From assembly GCA_027490195.1 (NCBI GenBank), contig JAIXYN010000060.1:62001-126000 (forward strand): a stretch of 64,000 nt of DNA, given 5' to 3'. The notes below the pieces were generated by a model. That model was not told the DNA's origin. It ran no database searches and saw only the letters and a list, made by a program, of their open reading frames with translations. Origin of the DNA: Verrucomicrobiaceae bacterium. GTDB lineage: Bacteria > Verrucomicrobiota > Verrucomicrobiia > Verrucomicrobiales > Verrucomicrobiaceae. Both the position numbers and the translations under genes were made by a program. Of the stretch, positions 8,590 through 17,157 are shown one piece after another; the first letter of the stretch is position 1, and the number at the start of each line of letters is the position of its first letter.

Positions 8590-8665
8590 TGGTGGAGCTA
8601 AGGGGATTCGAACCCCTGACCTTCTCATTGCGAACGAGACGCTCTACCAACTGAGCTATAGCCCC
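8590..8665 (-). tRNA. tRNA-Ala(CGC)
   Basis: A 76-nt tRNA. The acceptor GGGGCTA (8665-8659) pairs with TAGCTCC and includes the G3:U70 wobble pair that identifies alanine tRNAs. The anticodon loop is TTCGCAA, giving anticodon CGC for codon GCG; the T-loop is TTCGAAT. The discriminator is A and the 3' CCA is encoded at 8592-8590. Confidence 0.96.
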
Positions 8666-8702
8666 TAAATGGGATGTTTGGACGATGTAGCGGACGGTAT
8701 TT

Positions 8703-8730
8703 ATTATGCGATAATCCGGCATTCCGGCAA
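8703..8730 (-). promoter_or_regulatory. Likely promoter of tRNA-Ala
   Basis: Reading the minus strand, TTGCCG (8730-8725), a 16-nt spacer and CATAAT (8708-8703) lie about 40 bp upstream of the tRNA-Ala 5' end. Confidence 0.45.
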
Positions 8731-8779
8731 GCTTATTCGCCGGTGCCAGGAAACTGCGGGGCAGGTTATCAAAGATAGA

Positions 8780-9757
8780 TCAACCCTGCGCGAGTTTCCG
8801 GTACAGCTTTTCCATGGCTGTGGCGCTGCGGCAGGCGATGGCGGCCTGAGCGAGGATGCTGGCGACGTCGAGGCGGGAGATTTTGATGCCTTGCTGCACC
8901 TTCTCCCATGGTGAAGTGCGCATCTTGGCAACGGTTTGGATACCAAGCAGCAGGGGCAGGGCGGTGGCGTAGCGGAGCTTGGCGTGGGTGACGTGCTGCA
9001 CGTAGAGCAGGCCGCACTCGAGGTGCTGGGTGCAGGTTTGCAGCCAGAGGCTCCACTCAGGTTGAATATTTTCGGGCTGGCATGGCAGGTAGCAGCGGCC
9101 GTCTCGGGTGTCTTCGCCGATGTCGCGGAGGATGTTGATGAGCTGCAGGCCTTTGCCCATGCGTGCGCCCCATTCCTGCATTTGGGCGGTCGTGACGGCG
9201 GGATCGAGCGAGCCGGGGAGTTCGGTGGCGCAGAGCTGGGTCCAGAATTCGCCGACACATCCGGCGACGAGCCAGGCGTACTGATCGAGCTCTTCGGCGC
9301 TGGCGAGGCTGCGCAGCCGGCCGTCGGCAGGAAAGCGGCGGATGTCGAGCATTTGGCCGTCGATGATGTGCTCCAGGACGCTCTGGATGGCCGCGAGGGG
9401 GACGGGCTGCATGGTGCGCAGCCAGGCGATGCCGTCGGCGAATTTTTCCATGAGGCGGCGCTCGGCGTCGTCGCTCTGCTGGGTGCAGAACTGAGTGGTG
9501 AGAGTGCTGGCAAGGGGCTGTACTTCGTCGGAACCACGCAGCAGTTCTCGATAGCGTTCCAGGCATTCGAGCCGCACTGAGACGCTGACGATGGCGGTGT
9601 CGGCGATAGTGTCTGCCGTGCGTGCGAGCAGGTAGGCGAGGGAAATGGGCTCGCGCAGCTCCTTGGGCAGCGCTTTGAGCGTGAGGTAGAACGAGCGGGA
9701 GACTGCGGCCAGCAACTGGCCGCCGAGTTCGCGTTCGTGATGAGTTTCGTCGGACAT
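8780..9757 (-). CDS. Squalene/phytoene synthase family protein
   Basis: A 325-aa head-to-head prenyl transferase. The first Asp-rich motif is DTIAD (residues 49-53, in LLARTADTIADT) and the second is NILRDIGEDTRDGRCYLP (about 208-225). They coordinate the Mg-diphosphates of two farnesyl- or geranylgeranyl-diphosphate molecules. The start MSDETHH at 9757 is preferred because longer versions would overlap the divergent hemW gene. The product could be squalene/presqualene diphosphate (hopanoid or sterol precursor) or phytoene (carotenoid). No other terpenoid gene adjoins it, so the choice cannot be made here. Confidence 0.88.
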   Translation of the reverse strand: MSDETHHERELGGQLLAAVSRSFYLTLKALPKELREPISLAYLLARTADTIADTAIVSVSVRLECLERYRELLRGSDEVQPLASTLTTQFCTQQSDDAERRLMEKFADGIAWLRTMQPVPLAAIQSVLEHIIDGQMLDIRRFPADGRLRSLASAEELDQYAWLVAGCVGEFWTQLCATELPGSLDPAVTTAQMQEWGARMGKGLQLINILRDIGEDTRDGRCYLPCQPENIQPEWSLWLQTCTQHLECGLLYVQHVTHAKLRYATALPLLLGIQTVAKMRTSPWEKVQQGIKISRLDVASILAQAAIACRSATAMEKLYRKLAQG

Positions 9758-9821
9758 GAGGGGGACGCTAGATGGTAGATGCTGGATGCCTGAGCAAGCA
9801 TTCTCTGCTAGCATACGAAGA

Positions 9822-10910
9822 GTGAAGCATCTCTACGTCCATATTCCTTTCTGCCATCGCATCTGCCCCTACTGCAGCTTTCACAAGCACACGCCGGGTG
9901 GCACGGACATGACGGCGTTTGTGGATGCGCTGCTCAAGGAGGCGGAAAAGCAGCTTCTGAGGCCGCAGACGATTTTTTTCGGCGGTGGTACGCCGACAAT
10001 GCTGAGTGATGTGCATCTGGAGCGGCTGCTGCGCGGACTCAAAGAACGGATCGATATGTCAGAGGTCGCGGAATTCACGATGGAAGCGAATCCGCGCACG
10101 GTGACGGCCTCAAAAGCGGCGATCATGAGTGAGATGAACGTGACGCGGGTAAGTCTAGGGATTCAGGCCTGGGATGACGAAACGCTCAAAACTCTGGGGC
10201 GAGATCATGCCCGGGCGGATGCGGAGGAGACGTGGCAGGTGCTGCGGAAGGCGGGCTTTCAGAGTCTGAATCTGGATCTGATGTTTTCAATCCCGGGGCA
10301 GAGTGTGGAAACCTGGCGAAAAACATTGGATCATTCGATCTCGCTTCAGCCGGACCACATTTCGGCCTACAACCTCAACTACGAAGAGGACACAGACTTT
10401 TTCCGCCGTCTCAAAGCGGGGGAGTATCGCGAGGACGAAGGCCGTGATGCGGAGTTTTTCAATCTGGCGATCGACACGCTGGAGGGAGGCGGATTCGAGC
10501 ACTACGAGATCTCAAACTACGCCAAGCCGGGGCATCGTTCCGTGCACAATGAGGCTTACTGGCTAGGGGAGGATTATCTCGGTATCGGTCCCGGTGCGTT
10601 TTCGACGGTGGGCGGGAAGCGTTGGAACAACGTCAAGGACACGCCGCGCTACATGGCGATGACGCTGGCGGGTGAGGACACGGCGGTGGATGTGGAGGAA
10701 CTCACGCCGGAACAGCGCCGCACCGAGCGTTTTGGCCTAGAGCTGCGCACCGCACGTGGACTGCCGCTGGAATTGATCACCCCTGATTCACGCAAGATGC
10801 TAGAGACACTGCGTGAACAGGGGCTGCTGAACTATGATGCAGGCCACGTGCGGCTCACGCGGGTGGGCAAGCCACTGGTGGATCCGATCGCCGTGGCGCT
10901 GATGGGTTGA
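9822..10910 (+). CDS. hemW: Radical SAM family heme chaperone HemW
   Basis: Contains LYVHIPFCHRICPYCSF, a C-x3-C-x2-C radical-SAM cluster (Cys11, 15, 18 from the GTG start at 9822). FFGGGTPTML and MEANPRTVT are HemW/HemN hallmarks. The distinctive fourth Cys seen in true HemN (CxxxCxxCxC) is replaced by Phe after CPYCSF, which favours HemW, the heme-transfer protein, over coproporphyrinogen dehydrogenase. EDYLGIGPGAFS and a winged-helix C-terminus follow. ATG at 9786 is an alternative start. It diverges from the squalene-synthase-type gene. Confidence 0.88.
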   Translation: MKHLYVHIPFCHRICPYCSFHKHTPGGTDMTAFVDALLKEAEKQLLRPQTIFFGGGTPTMLSDVHLERLLRGLKERIDMSEVAEFTMEANPRTVTASKAAIMSEMNVTRVSLGIQAWDDETLKTLGRDHARADAEETWQVLRKAGFQSLNLDLMFSIPGQSVETWRKTLDHSISLQPDHISAYNLNYEEDTDFFRRLKAGEYREDEGRDAEFFNLAIDTLEGGGFEHYEISNYAKPGHRSVHNEAYWLGEDYLGIGPGAFSTVGGKRWNNVKDTPRYMAMTLAGEDTAVDVEELTPEQRRTERFGLELRTARGLPLELITPDSRKMLETLREQGLLNYDAGHVRLTRVGKPLVDPIAVALMG

Positions 10911-10912
10911 GA

Positions 10913-11374
10913 TCAGCGGGTGAAGGCACCGGATTTCAATGCTGATGTGGCCCCCATCGCAACCAGGCCAATGATGAACACCAGATAAATGCACAGAATT
11001 ACGATGGTGATTATCCCTGTAAATTTCCAAAGTTTACGCATCTCAGCAAGAGACGCATCCAGATCTGCCAGTGATCGAGTGGACATCAGGCCGTTGACGC
11101 GATTGGCGAACTTCCACATTTTCATAGCCGGGTAGATGTAGAAGAAAATCAAGACACCATAGACTCCGACGATGATGAGTTCGGGAGTTCCAATTGCTTT
11201 AGCGGCGCCAAGCGCCATGGCGATGACGACGCCGACGATCCCCAATATGATCAGGCAGATAGCAATCCACATGAGCACTGAGATGAAGCGAACCCAGGGT
11301 TTGGTGCCTGCCAGTTGGGCTATTGTGCTGGGAGAGACGGAATCAGCAGCGCCACCTGAGGCGGAACCGTACAA
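10913..11374 (-). CDS. Small four-helix membrane protein (DUF5362-like)
   Basis: A 153-aa protein with an N-terminal soluble segment (residues 1-28) and four hydrophobic helices: VLMWIAICLIILGIVGVV, IIVGVYGVLIFFYIYPAM and a C-terminal pair around IITIVILCIYLVFIIGLVAM. The pattern resembles the DUF5362 family, whose function is unknown. It converges on hemW (stop codons 2 bp apart) and diverges from the RDD-led operon. The start at 11374 was kept because the preceding bases offer no better one. The family assignment is tentative. Confidence 0.62.
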   Translation of the reverse strand: MYGSASGGAADSVSPSTIAQLAGTKPWVRFISVLMWIAICLIILGIVGVVIAMALGAAKAIGTPELIIVGVYGVLIFFYIYPAMKMWKFANRVNGLMSTRSLADLDASLAEMRKLWKFTGIITIVILCIYLVFIIGLVAMGATSALKSGAFTR

Positions 11375-11534
11375 ATTGGCGGCGGGGGAGGCTTAGGGAT
11401 TGGCGAGGGGGGATTCCATGGCAGGGATATTGGAGCGTGACGATGTGTGACGGAGCAATATCCGGCATTAGTAAAATCCTACGAAAAAAAATCGTGAGTT
11501 GTCAAAACCAAACGGAGCCGCTTCATTACCAGCA

Positions 11535-12302
11535 ATGGCAGCGGCACGTGCGGACACATTACAATCAGTCGAACTCGCGGATGGCGTGGAGATTCAGCTG
11601 CGCGTGGCTGGGCCGGCGGTTCGTAGCATGGCCTACATGACTGACCTGCTTATCCGCATCGGCATCGATATCGTGGTGGCGATCGGAGCTTTCTGGCTGC
11701 TGCCAAGTTTGATCGGTGAGGAGATGACAAATGGGCTGTACTTGCTGTTCGTCTTCTTCATGGAGTGGTTTTACAATGTGTTTTTCGAGGCTGGCGCGAA
11801 GGGGGCTACACCGGGGCAGCGTTCCATGAAACTGCGGGTGATGAGTGTGACCGGCGGGCCGGTGTCTCTGGCACAGGCGGTAATGCGCAATTTCCTGCGT
11901 GTGGCGGATTTTATGCCGGGGCTGTACCTCACGGGTATCGTGTGCATGCTGTTTACCAAGCGGTTTCAGCGTCTTGGGGACCTCGTGGCGAACACCGTCG
12001 TGACATATGCCGAGGTGCCGCCATTCACCGTTCCGCAGGTGGAAATCCGTGCGGAACGCCGTGCGCCCTCGAAGGTGCTGACGCGTGAGGAGCAGGCTGC
12101 GCTGCAGCAGTTCCTCGAACGTGCGCCGCTGTGGGCGGATGAGCGCCGTATCGAACTCGCCGCGCTGGTGCAGCCGCTGACCGAGGCGGCGGGAGTGGAG
12201 GGACTGCGCCGCCTGTGTGGCATGGCACTTTGGCTGCAGGCACCTGAAGACAAAAGCGGTCCCCCGCCACCGCTGAGAGGAGCAGCCATGTTTCGCTCAT
12301 GA
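11535..12302 (+). CDS. RDD family membrane protein
   Basis: About 255 aa from the ATG at 11535; a TTG at 11499 would add 12 residues. The RDD domain is clear: RSMAYMTDLLIRIGIDIVV (an Arg and an Asp in the first membrane helix), later GATPGQRSMKLRVMSV, and a final helix ending in TKRFQRLGDLVANTVV. The C-terminal 90 residues are cytoplasmic and charged (LTREEQAALQQFLERAP). It is the first gene of the RDD-SpoIIM-DUF4129-DUF4350-MoxR-DUF58 operon and ends with an ATGA overlap on the SpoIIM gene. RDD proteins are proposed transporters; the role here is unknown. Confidence 0.9.
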   Translation: MAAARADTLQSVELADGVEIQLRVAGPAVRSMAYMTDLLIRIGIDIVVAIGAFWLLPSLIGEEMTNGLYLLFVFFMEWFYNVFFEAGAKGATPGQRSMKLRVMSVTGGPVSLAQAVMRNFLRVADFMPGLYLTGIVCMLFTKRFQRLGDLVANTVVTYAEVPPFTVPQVEIRAERRAPSKVLTREEQAALQQFLERAPLWADERRIELAALVQPLTEAAGVEGLRRLCGMALWLQAPEDKSGPPPPLRGAAMFRS

Positions 12303-13270
12303 CTCCGGCCCAGTTTGAAAAGCAGATCGAGCCGCGCTGGCAGAAACTGGAGAAGCTGCTGAAGGAAACGGAGCAGTCTTACCCCTCAGCCGAGGTGGAG
12401 GAGCTGCCCGCCACCTTCCGCCAGGTGTGTCATGATCTAAGCGTGGCGCAGCACCGCATGAGCCCGCAGCGCCTGACGCAGCAGCTCAATGCGCTGGCGA
12501 TACGCGGCTATCGTGTATTGGAGCGTCACAGTGCCGGGGGATGGGAGGCATTTGCGCGTCTGATTCTGGTGGAGTTTCCGCAGGCGGTGCGTGCGGAGTG
12601 GAAGCTGTTCTGGTGGTGCACGGCCTTGTTTTATCTGCCGGCGGTGCTGATCGCCGTCATCACTCCGTCTTATCCTGAATGGGCGATGACTTTGCTGGGG
12701 CCGAGCGGCATGATGCAAATCGAGAGCATGTATGGTGAGGCCAGCAAGCCGTCTGATTATGTGCATGAAAACTTCGGCACAGGCTTTGCGGCCTTTTGCT
12801 TTTACATCTGGAATAATGTCAGCATCGACTTCAGAACCTTCGCCGGTGGCATCTTGGGAGGTGTGGGTGCGTTGTTTGTCCTGCTTTTTAATTCCCTCCA
12901 TCTTGGCGCGGTGTTTGGCTATGTGCATTATTCGGGCAATCCGCTGACGCTGTACACGTGGGTGATCGCTCATGGTGCGCCGGAGCTGACCGGCGTGGTG
13001 ATTTCGGCCATGGCCGGCATGCGCGTGGGCTGGTCGGTGTTGCGCCCAGGCAGAATGGACCGACGCACGGCTCTGGTGCTGGCAGGGCGCAAGGCGCTGC
13101 CCCTGCTGGTCGGTGCGGCGGTGCTGACCAGTATTGCGGCGGTGTTGGAAGGATTCTGGTCGCCGATGGATATGCCGCCCGTAATCAAGTTCACTGCTGG
13201 CGGCATGTGCTGGCTGCTGGTGGCGGTGTTTCTCCTCTTCAGTGGAAGGAGGCAGACGGATGCGGCTTGA
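12299..13270 (+). CDS. Stage II sporulation protein M (SpoIIM/DUF95) family membrane protein
   Basis: A 323-aa protein. A cytoplasmic helical N-terminus (about 1-90, ending RGYRVLERH) is followed by the SpoIIM-type membrane domain. It has about five membrane segments, including WWCTALFYLPAVLIAVI, ILGGVGALFVLLFNSLHLGAV and a C-terminal CWLLVAVFLLF, and the loop GAPELTGVVISAMAGMRVG typical of the family. Sporulation is not implied, because non-sporulating bacteria carry this protein beside MoxR and DUF58 genes. It begins at the ATGA overlap with the RDD gene and overlaps the next gene by 11 bp. Confidence 0.88.
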   Translation: MTPAQFEKQIEPRWQKLEKLLKETEQSYPSAEVEELPATFRQVCHDLSVAQHRMSPQRLTQQLNALAIRGYRVLERHSAGGWEAFARLILVEFPQAVRAEWKLFWWCTALFYLPAVLIAVITPSYPEWAMTLLGPSGMMQIESMYGEASKPSDYVHENFGTGFAAFCFYIWNNVSIDFRTFAGGILGGVGALFVLLFNSLHLGAVFGYVHYSGNPLTLYTWVIAHGAPELTGVVISAMAGMRVGWSVLRPGRMDRRTALVLAGRKALPLLVGAAVLTSIAAVLEGFWSPMDMPPVIKFTAGGMCWLLVAVFLLFSGRRQTDAA

Positions 13271-14831
13271 GGACATCACTGTCACATTGCGGCCGCGCCA
13301 GCCGTGGGAGTCTGTGGACCTGGGTTGCGCCATGGTGCGGCGTGACTTTGGCCGCATCATCGTGCTGTGGCTCTGCACGGTGGTGCCCCTCTGGGTTCTC
13401 GTCTGTGTGCTGCTGCGTTCCGTGCCTGAATGGATTCCGCTGGTCGTGTGGTGGCTGAAGCCGCTGTATGATCGCGTGCCATTGTTTTTTCTGAGCCGTG
13501 CCGCCTTTGGCGTGCGGCCCACCTTTCTCGAAACCTGGAAGCAATGGCCGCGGCTATGGGTCACGAATTTTCTGCCTGCGCTGCTATGGCGGAGGCTGTC
13601 CTTCATCCGCAGCTTTGCCCTGCCGGCGCAGATGCTGGAAGGGCTGCGCGGTGCGGCGGTCTCGAAGCGCATCCAGACACTCGCGACGGATGGTGGTAGT
13701 TCCGGAGTTTCGATGACTCTGGCGTTTTCCAACATCGAATTCGTGGCCTGGCTTGGGCTGATGTGGGGGACGTATGGTCTGCTGCCGGAGTCCGCGCAGC
13801 TTGACTGGGAGGGATTGTTTCAAGCCTTTGATTTCCAAACCTCGATTCCGAAAGCTTTTTTCTGGTGGGGGGCGGTCTGTCACATGATCATCGTCACGCT
13901 GGTCGAGCCCTTCTATGTGGGGGCTGGCTTTGCACTGTATTTGAACTGCCGCACGCGCATCGAAGGCTGGGATGTGGAGCTGGCGTTTCGCCGGCTGGCC
14001 ACGCGGCTGACCTCCGTGACTGCGGCCTTGATCGTTGCCGTGCTGATGATCTGTGGTGCCGAGTCTTCCGTGCAGGCTGTTGAGCGGACAAATTCTGCCA
14101 CTGACGCGGGGAGGGCGATCCAAGATCTAGGGATTCAAATCCAAAAAGAACAAGGGCCTTCTGCGAATGCTGCTGACCCGAGTGATCCGGCCACAGCCGT
14201 GCGCAAAGTGCTCGAAGAGCCTGAGTTTGAAATCCACAAGCTTCAAACCCGGAAATGGGTGTGGGATGACGCCAAGGACAAGCAAAAGGACAAAGATAAA
14301 AAGAAGGACAAGTCGAAGTCATGGTTGATGAATATTTTCGCGAACCTATTAGCGAACCTATTAGCGCTGTTGTTCTGGGGGCTGGTGGCGGGTCTGGTGA
14401 TCTGGTTGATCGCCTACCTCGTTAAGAACAGCCATCTGTTCGTCTCACGCAGTGTCAGCAAGGCACCGGTGCGGGCGCCGAAGGTGCTCATGGGCATGAA
14501 TATCACGCGCGAGAGCCTGCCGGACGACATCGTGGCCGCAGCACGTGCAGCATGGGCCGCAGGTGACTTTAAAGAGGCTCTGAGTCTGCTGTATCGCGGA
14601 TCTCTTTCGTGGCTTGTGATCCGTCGGCGGGTGCCGATTACGGACAGCGACACGGAGGAGGACTGCTTGGTACAGGTGCTGCGGGCCGGAGAGAAAACTG
14701 AGGCCGACTACTTCCGCCAACTTACGGGTGCGTGGGTGCAGGTGGCGTATGCAGTGATGCCGGTGTCGAACGATGAAATGGGAGCGCTGTGCGACCGGTG
14801 GCCTTTTGTTGAGAAAGGAGGTGCGGCATGA
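13260..14831 (+). CDS. DUF4129 domain membrane protein
   Basis: 523 aa from the ATG at 13260, chosen because AAGGAGG lies 7 nt upstream. The N-terminal half has several membrane segments (IIVLWLCTVVPLWVLVCVLL, FFWWGAVCHMIIVTLVEPF). A K/D-rich linker (DDAKDKQKDKDKKKDKSK) and another membrane helix follow. The C-terminal 100 residues form the DUF4129 domain (AARAAWAAGDFKEALSLLYRGSLSWLV, split here as a helix pair). DUF4129 proteins are regular partners of MoxR/DUF58 systems. A 12-bp in-frame tandem duplication at 14341-14364 repeats ANLL inside the membrane helix. It ends with an ATGA overlap on the DUF4350 gene. Confidence 0.83.
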   Translation: MRLEDITVTLRPRQPWESVDLGCAMVRRDFGRIIVLWLCTVVPLWVLVCVLLRSVPEWIPLVVWWLKPLYDRVPLFFLSRAAFGVRPTFLETWKQWPRLWVTNFLPALLWRRLSFIRSFALPAQMLEGLRGAAVSKRIQTLATDGGSSGVSMTLAFSNIEFVAWLGLMWGTYGLLPESAQLDWEGLFQAFDFQTSIPKAFFWWGAVCHMIIVTLVEPFYVGAGFALYLNCRTRIEGWDVELAFRRLATRLTSVTAALIVAVLMICGAESSVQAVERTNSATDAGRAIQDLGIQIQKEQGPSANAADPSDPATAVRKVLEEPEFEIHKLQTRKWVWDDAKDKQKDKDKKKDKSKSWLMNIFANLLANLLALLFWGLVAGLVIWLIAYLVKNSHLFVSRSVSKAPVRAPKVLMGMNITRESLPDDIVAAARAAWAAGDFKEALSLLYRGSLSWLVIRRRVPITDSDTEEDCLVQVLRAGEKTEADYFRQLTGAWVQVAYAVMPVSNDEMGALCDRWPFVEKGGAA

Positions 14832-16102
14832 AGCGGCATTTCATTCGGGGTCTGATGGCGCTGGCTGGTGCCCTGCTGCTTTGCGGCTGTGGCAAAGGGC
14901 ACTGGGAAGAGGTGGAGAAAATCACAGGCTACAAAGGCAAAGCGCGATTGAATCCGTTCCTCGCGGCGGAGCGGCTCCTCAATGAACTTGGCCACAATGC
15001 CCATTCCGCGAAGTCGCTGGGAAAAATGCCGGAGCATGACGCGGCGATCTTCATCTCCGGCGAAGGTGGTCTGCCAGACGGCCGTGCGAAACAGTTGCTG
15101 CGCTGGACCTACAGCGGCGGACACCTCATCTACTTTCTCGGAGGCACAAGGCCCTACAACGACTTTGAGAGCAAGTTCGGCTCTTTCCTTTCGGCCATGC
15201 TGCTGGAAGAGGAGAAAGATCCCATGCTAGAACAGCTCGGCGTCGGGGTTCAAAAGCGCTTCACCGAGGAGGATGTCAAAGACCGGTTGAAAAAAATCGC
15301 AGGCGAGGATGAGGATGCGGATGAAACCGAGCTGGATGAGGATGAAGATGATGAGGTGAAAAAAGCCAGGAAGGACGAGGTCTGGCTGGAGTCCGAAGAG
15401 GAGGTGACTTGGAATGGTAGGACCTACCACCTCAGCCTCGGCGGCTACCAGAACATGATCCTCAAGCGCAAACTGCAGTCGGGTGAGTTTTCCGCCGGAT
15501 CCAAGAATGAGTCGCTGGCGCTGCATTTGAGGCATGGCATGGGAACAGTCACGCTGCTGGCGCATGCGCGCCCCTTCCGGAATCACTGGATCGGCGAGCA
15601 CGATCACGCGCGGTGGCTGTCCGCGCTCGTTGGTGAGAGCGGCTCCAAAGAGGTGCTGTTTGTCTCCGCCAGCACGGGCAGTTTCTTCGGTCTGCTCTGG
15701 CAGCATGGCTGGATGGCGGTGGTCACTCTGGTGCTGTGCATTGGCTTCTGGCTCTGGCAGCAGATGCCGCGCTTCGGGCCGCTGGCGGATGTGGAGCTCG
15801 ATTCGACCCGCCATTTTGCCAGCCACATCAGTGCGCTCGGGGAGTTTTTTTGGCGCATGCGGCGCGTGACGCTGCTGGTAAATGCGGCGCGTGATGCCGT
15901 GTGGGAACGCGTGCGGGAGCGGCACCGCTCGCTCGATGATGGCAGCCGGCAGATGAACGACCAGCTTGCAGAAGAAATCGCCCGTCGCAGCGGACTGCCG
16001 GTCAAACGGGTGGCGGCCGCGTTCGACGTGGCCCCGCCGAACAGCGCCCATAACTTTGTGAATCTCATGCGCGATCTTCAGACCATCCGCCGTGCTCTTT
16101 AA
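14828..16102 (+). CDS. DUF4350 domain lipoprotein/membrane protein
   Basis: A 424-aa protein with an N-terminal hydrophobic signal ending ALLLCGCGKG, a probable but imperfect lipobox. DUF4350 (about residues 30-230) has a Rossmann-like core: AAIFISGEGGLPDGRAKQ and GGHLIYFLGG. A strongly acidic insert (EDEDADETELDEDEDDEV) lies near residue 165. One membrane helix (MAVVTLVLCIGFWLW) precedes a cytoplasmic C-terminal helical domain. DUF4350 proteins occur with MoxR, DUF58 and DUF4129 proteins. Its start overlaps the DUF4129 stop as ATGA, and MoxR starts 18 bp downstream. Confidence 0.83.
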   Translation: MKRHFIRGLMALAGALLLCGCGKGHWEEVEKITGYKGKARLNPFLAAERLLNELGHNAHSAKSLGKMPEHDAAIFISGEGGLPDGRAKQLLRWTYSGGHLIYFLGGTRPYNDFESKFGSFLSAMLLEEEKDPMLEQLGVGVQKRFTEEDVKDRLKKIAGEDEDADETELDEDEDDEVKKARKDEVWLESEEEVTWNGRTYHLSLGGYQNMILKRKLQSGEFSAGSKNESLALHLRHGMGTVTLLAHARPFRNHWIGEHDHARWLSALVGESGSKEVLFVSASTGSFFGLLWQHGWMAVVTLVLCIGFWLWQQMPRFGPLADVELDSTRHFASHISALGEFFWRMRRVTLLVNAARDAVWERVRERHRSLDDGSRQMNDQLAEEIARRSGLPVKRVAAAFDVAPPNSAHNFVNLMRDLQTIRRAL

Positions 16103-16120
16103 ATCATCACCCTCACATCC

Positions 16121-17152
16121 ATGAATCCGATCCTCCCTGAACCAGACGTCTCCAGTCTTTACACGCCGCCGCCGCCCGGCAGTTATTCGCCACCGGCCGT
16201 GCCGAGGAGCACGGAGATCTTTCGGCAAATCCATGCGGCGGTGGGGCAGGTGTTTGTGGGGCAGGAAGAGGTGCTGTATCAGGTGCTGGCGGCCTTGCTG
16301 GCCGGGGGGCACGTGCTGCTCGAAGGCAAGCCGGGTCTGGGCAAGACGCATCTGGTGCTGGCACTGTCCAACACATTTGGCGGTGCCTTCCGCCGCATTC
16401 AGTTCACGCCAGATCTCATGCCCTCGGATGTCTGCGGCCACACGCTGTTTGACATGAGCAGCAGTACCTTTCGTGTGCGGCGTGGCCCGGTTTTTGCCAA
16501 TCTGCTGCTGGCGGATGAAATCAACCGTGCTCCTGCCAAGACGCAGTCGTCGCTGCTCGAGGTGATGCAGGAAACGCAGGTGACGATTGATGGGGAGAGC
16601 CACGCGCTGACGCCTCCTTTCATGACCTTCGCCACACAGAATCCGATTGAGCAGGAAGGGACTTATCCGCTGCCAGAGGCACAGCTTGATCGCTTTCTGC
16701 TCAAGGTGCTGATCGATTACCCCGATGTGGCGAATGAGACATGGATTGTGAAGGCGGTTTCATCCCGTGCCGCAGGGGGCGGTCTGTCCACCTCAGCGGT
16801 TCCACAGGTGTGCACGCCGCAGGACATTCTGGCTGCGCAGGCCGAAGCCGCTGCGGTTCAAGCGGTGGAGCAGGTGGTGGATTATGCGGTGAAAATCGTG
16901 CGTGCCACGCGCCAGCACAGCGCCATCTCGCTTGGTGCTGGAACGCGCGGCGCGATCAGTCTGGTGCGTATCGCCAAATCGTATGCGCTGCTTGAAGGCC
17001 GCGGCTACATCACACCGGCGGACGTGAAGCGCGCCGTGCTGCCAGTGCTGCGGCATCGCGTGCAGCTGGCACCGGAAATCGCGATCAGCGGCCAGAGCGT
17101 GGATGACATGCTGAACTCGCTTCTCAAGACGATCGAAGCACCCCGCCTCTGA
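16121..17152 (+). CDS. MoxR family AAA+ ATPase (first MoxR system)
   Basis: A 343-aa AAA+ chaperone-type ATPase. The Pro-rich first 30 residues are followed by the MoxR core: Walker A GKPGLGKT (69-76), Walker B LLLADEINRAPAKTQSSLLE (about 125-145), sensor-1 [20 protein letters not shown], and an AAA lid with GAGTRGAISLVRIAKSYALL. MoxR proteins are thought to remodel or insert cofactors into partner proteins with VWA domains; here the likely partner is the DUF58 protein encoded 5 bp downstream. No Shine-Dalgarno is evident, so translation is probably coupled to the upstream gene. Confidence 0.95.
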   Translation: MNPILPEPDVSSLYTPPPPGSYSPPAVPRSTEIFRQIHAAVGQVFVGQEEVLYQVLAALLAGGHVLLEGKPGLGKTHLVLALSNTFGGAFRRIQFTPDLMPSDVCGHTLFDMSSSTFRVRRGPVFANLLLADEINRAPAKTQSSLLEVMQETQVTIDGESHALTPPFMTFATQNPIEQEGTYPLPEAQLDRFLLKVLIDYPDVANETWIVKAVSSRAAGGGLSTSAVPQVCTPQDILAAQAEAAAVQAVEQVVDYAVKIVRATRQHSAISLGAGTRGAISLVRIAKSYALLEGRGYITPADVKRAVLPVLRHRVQLAPEIAISGQSVDDMLNSLLKTIEAPRL

Positions 17153-17157
17153 TTTTC

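Noticed and set aside
8110..8722. Two minus-strand open frames of 172 and 128 codons
   Set aside because: Their ends encode peptides typical of translated tRNA genes (RVRGSNPLSS-like), and they cover tRNA-Ser, tRNA-Ala and the RHH gene on the other strand.
12437..13735. 432-codon minus-strand open frame
   Set aside because: Antisense to the SpoIIM and DUF4129 genes; the peptide is R/H/Q-rich with no domain.
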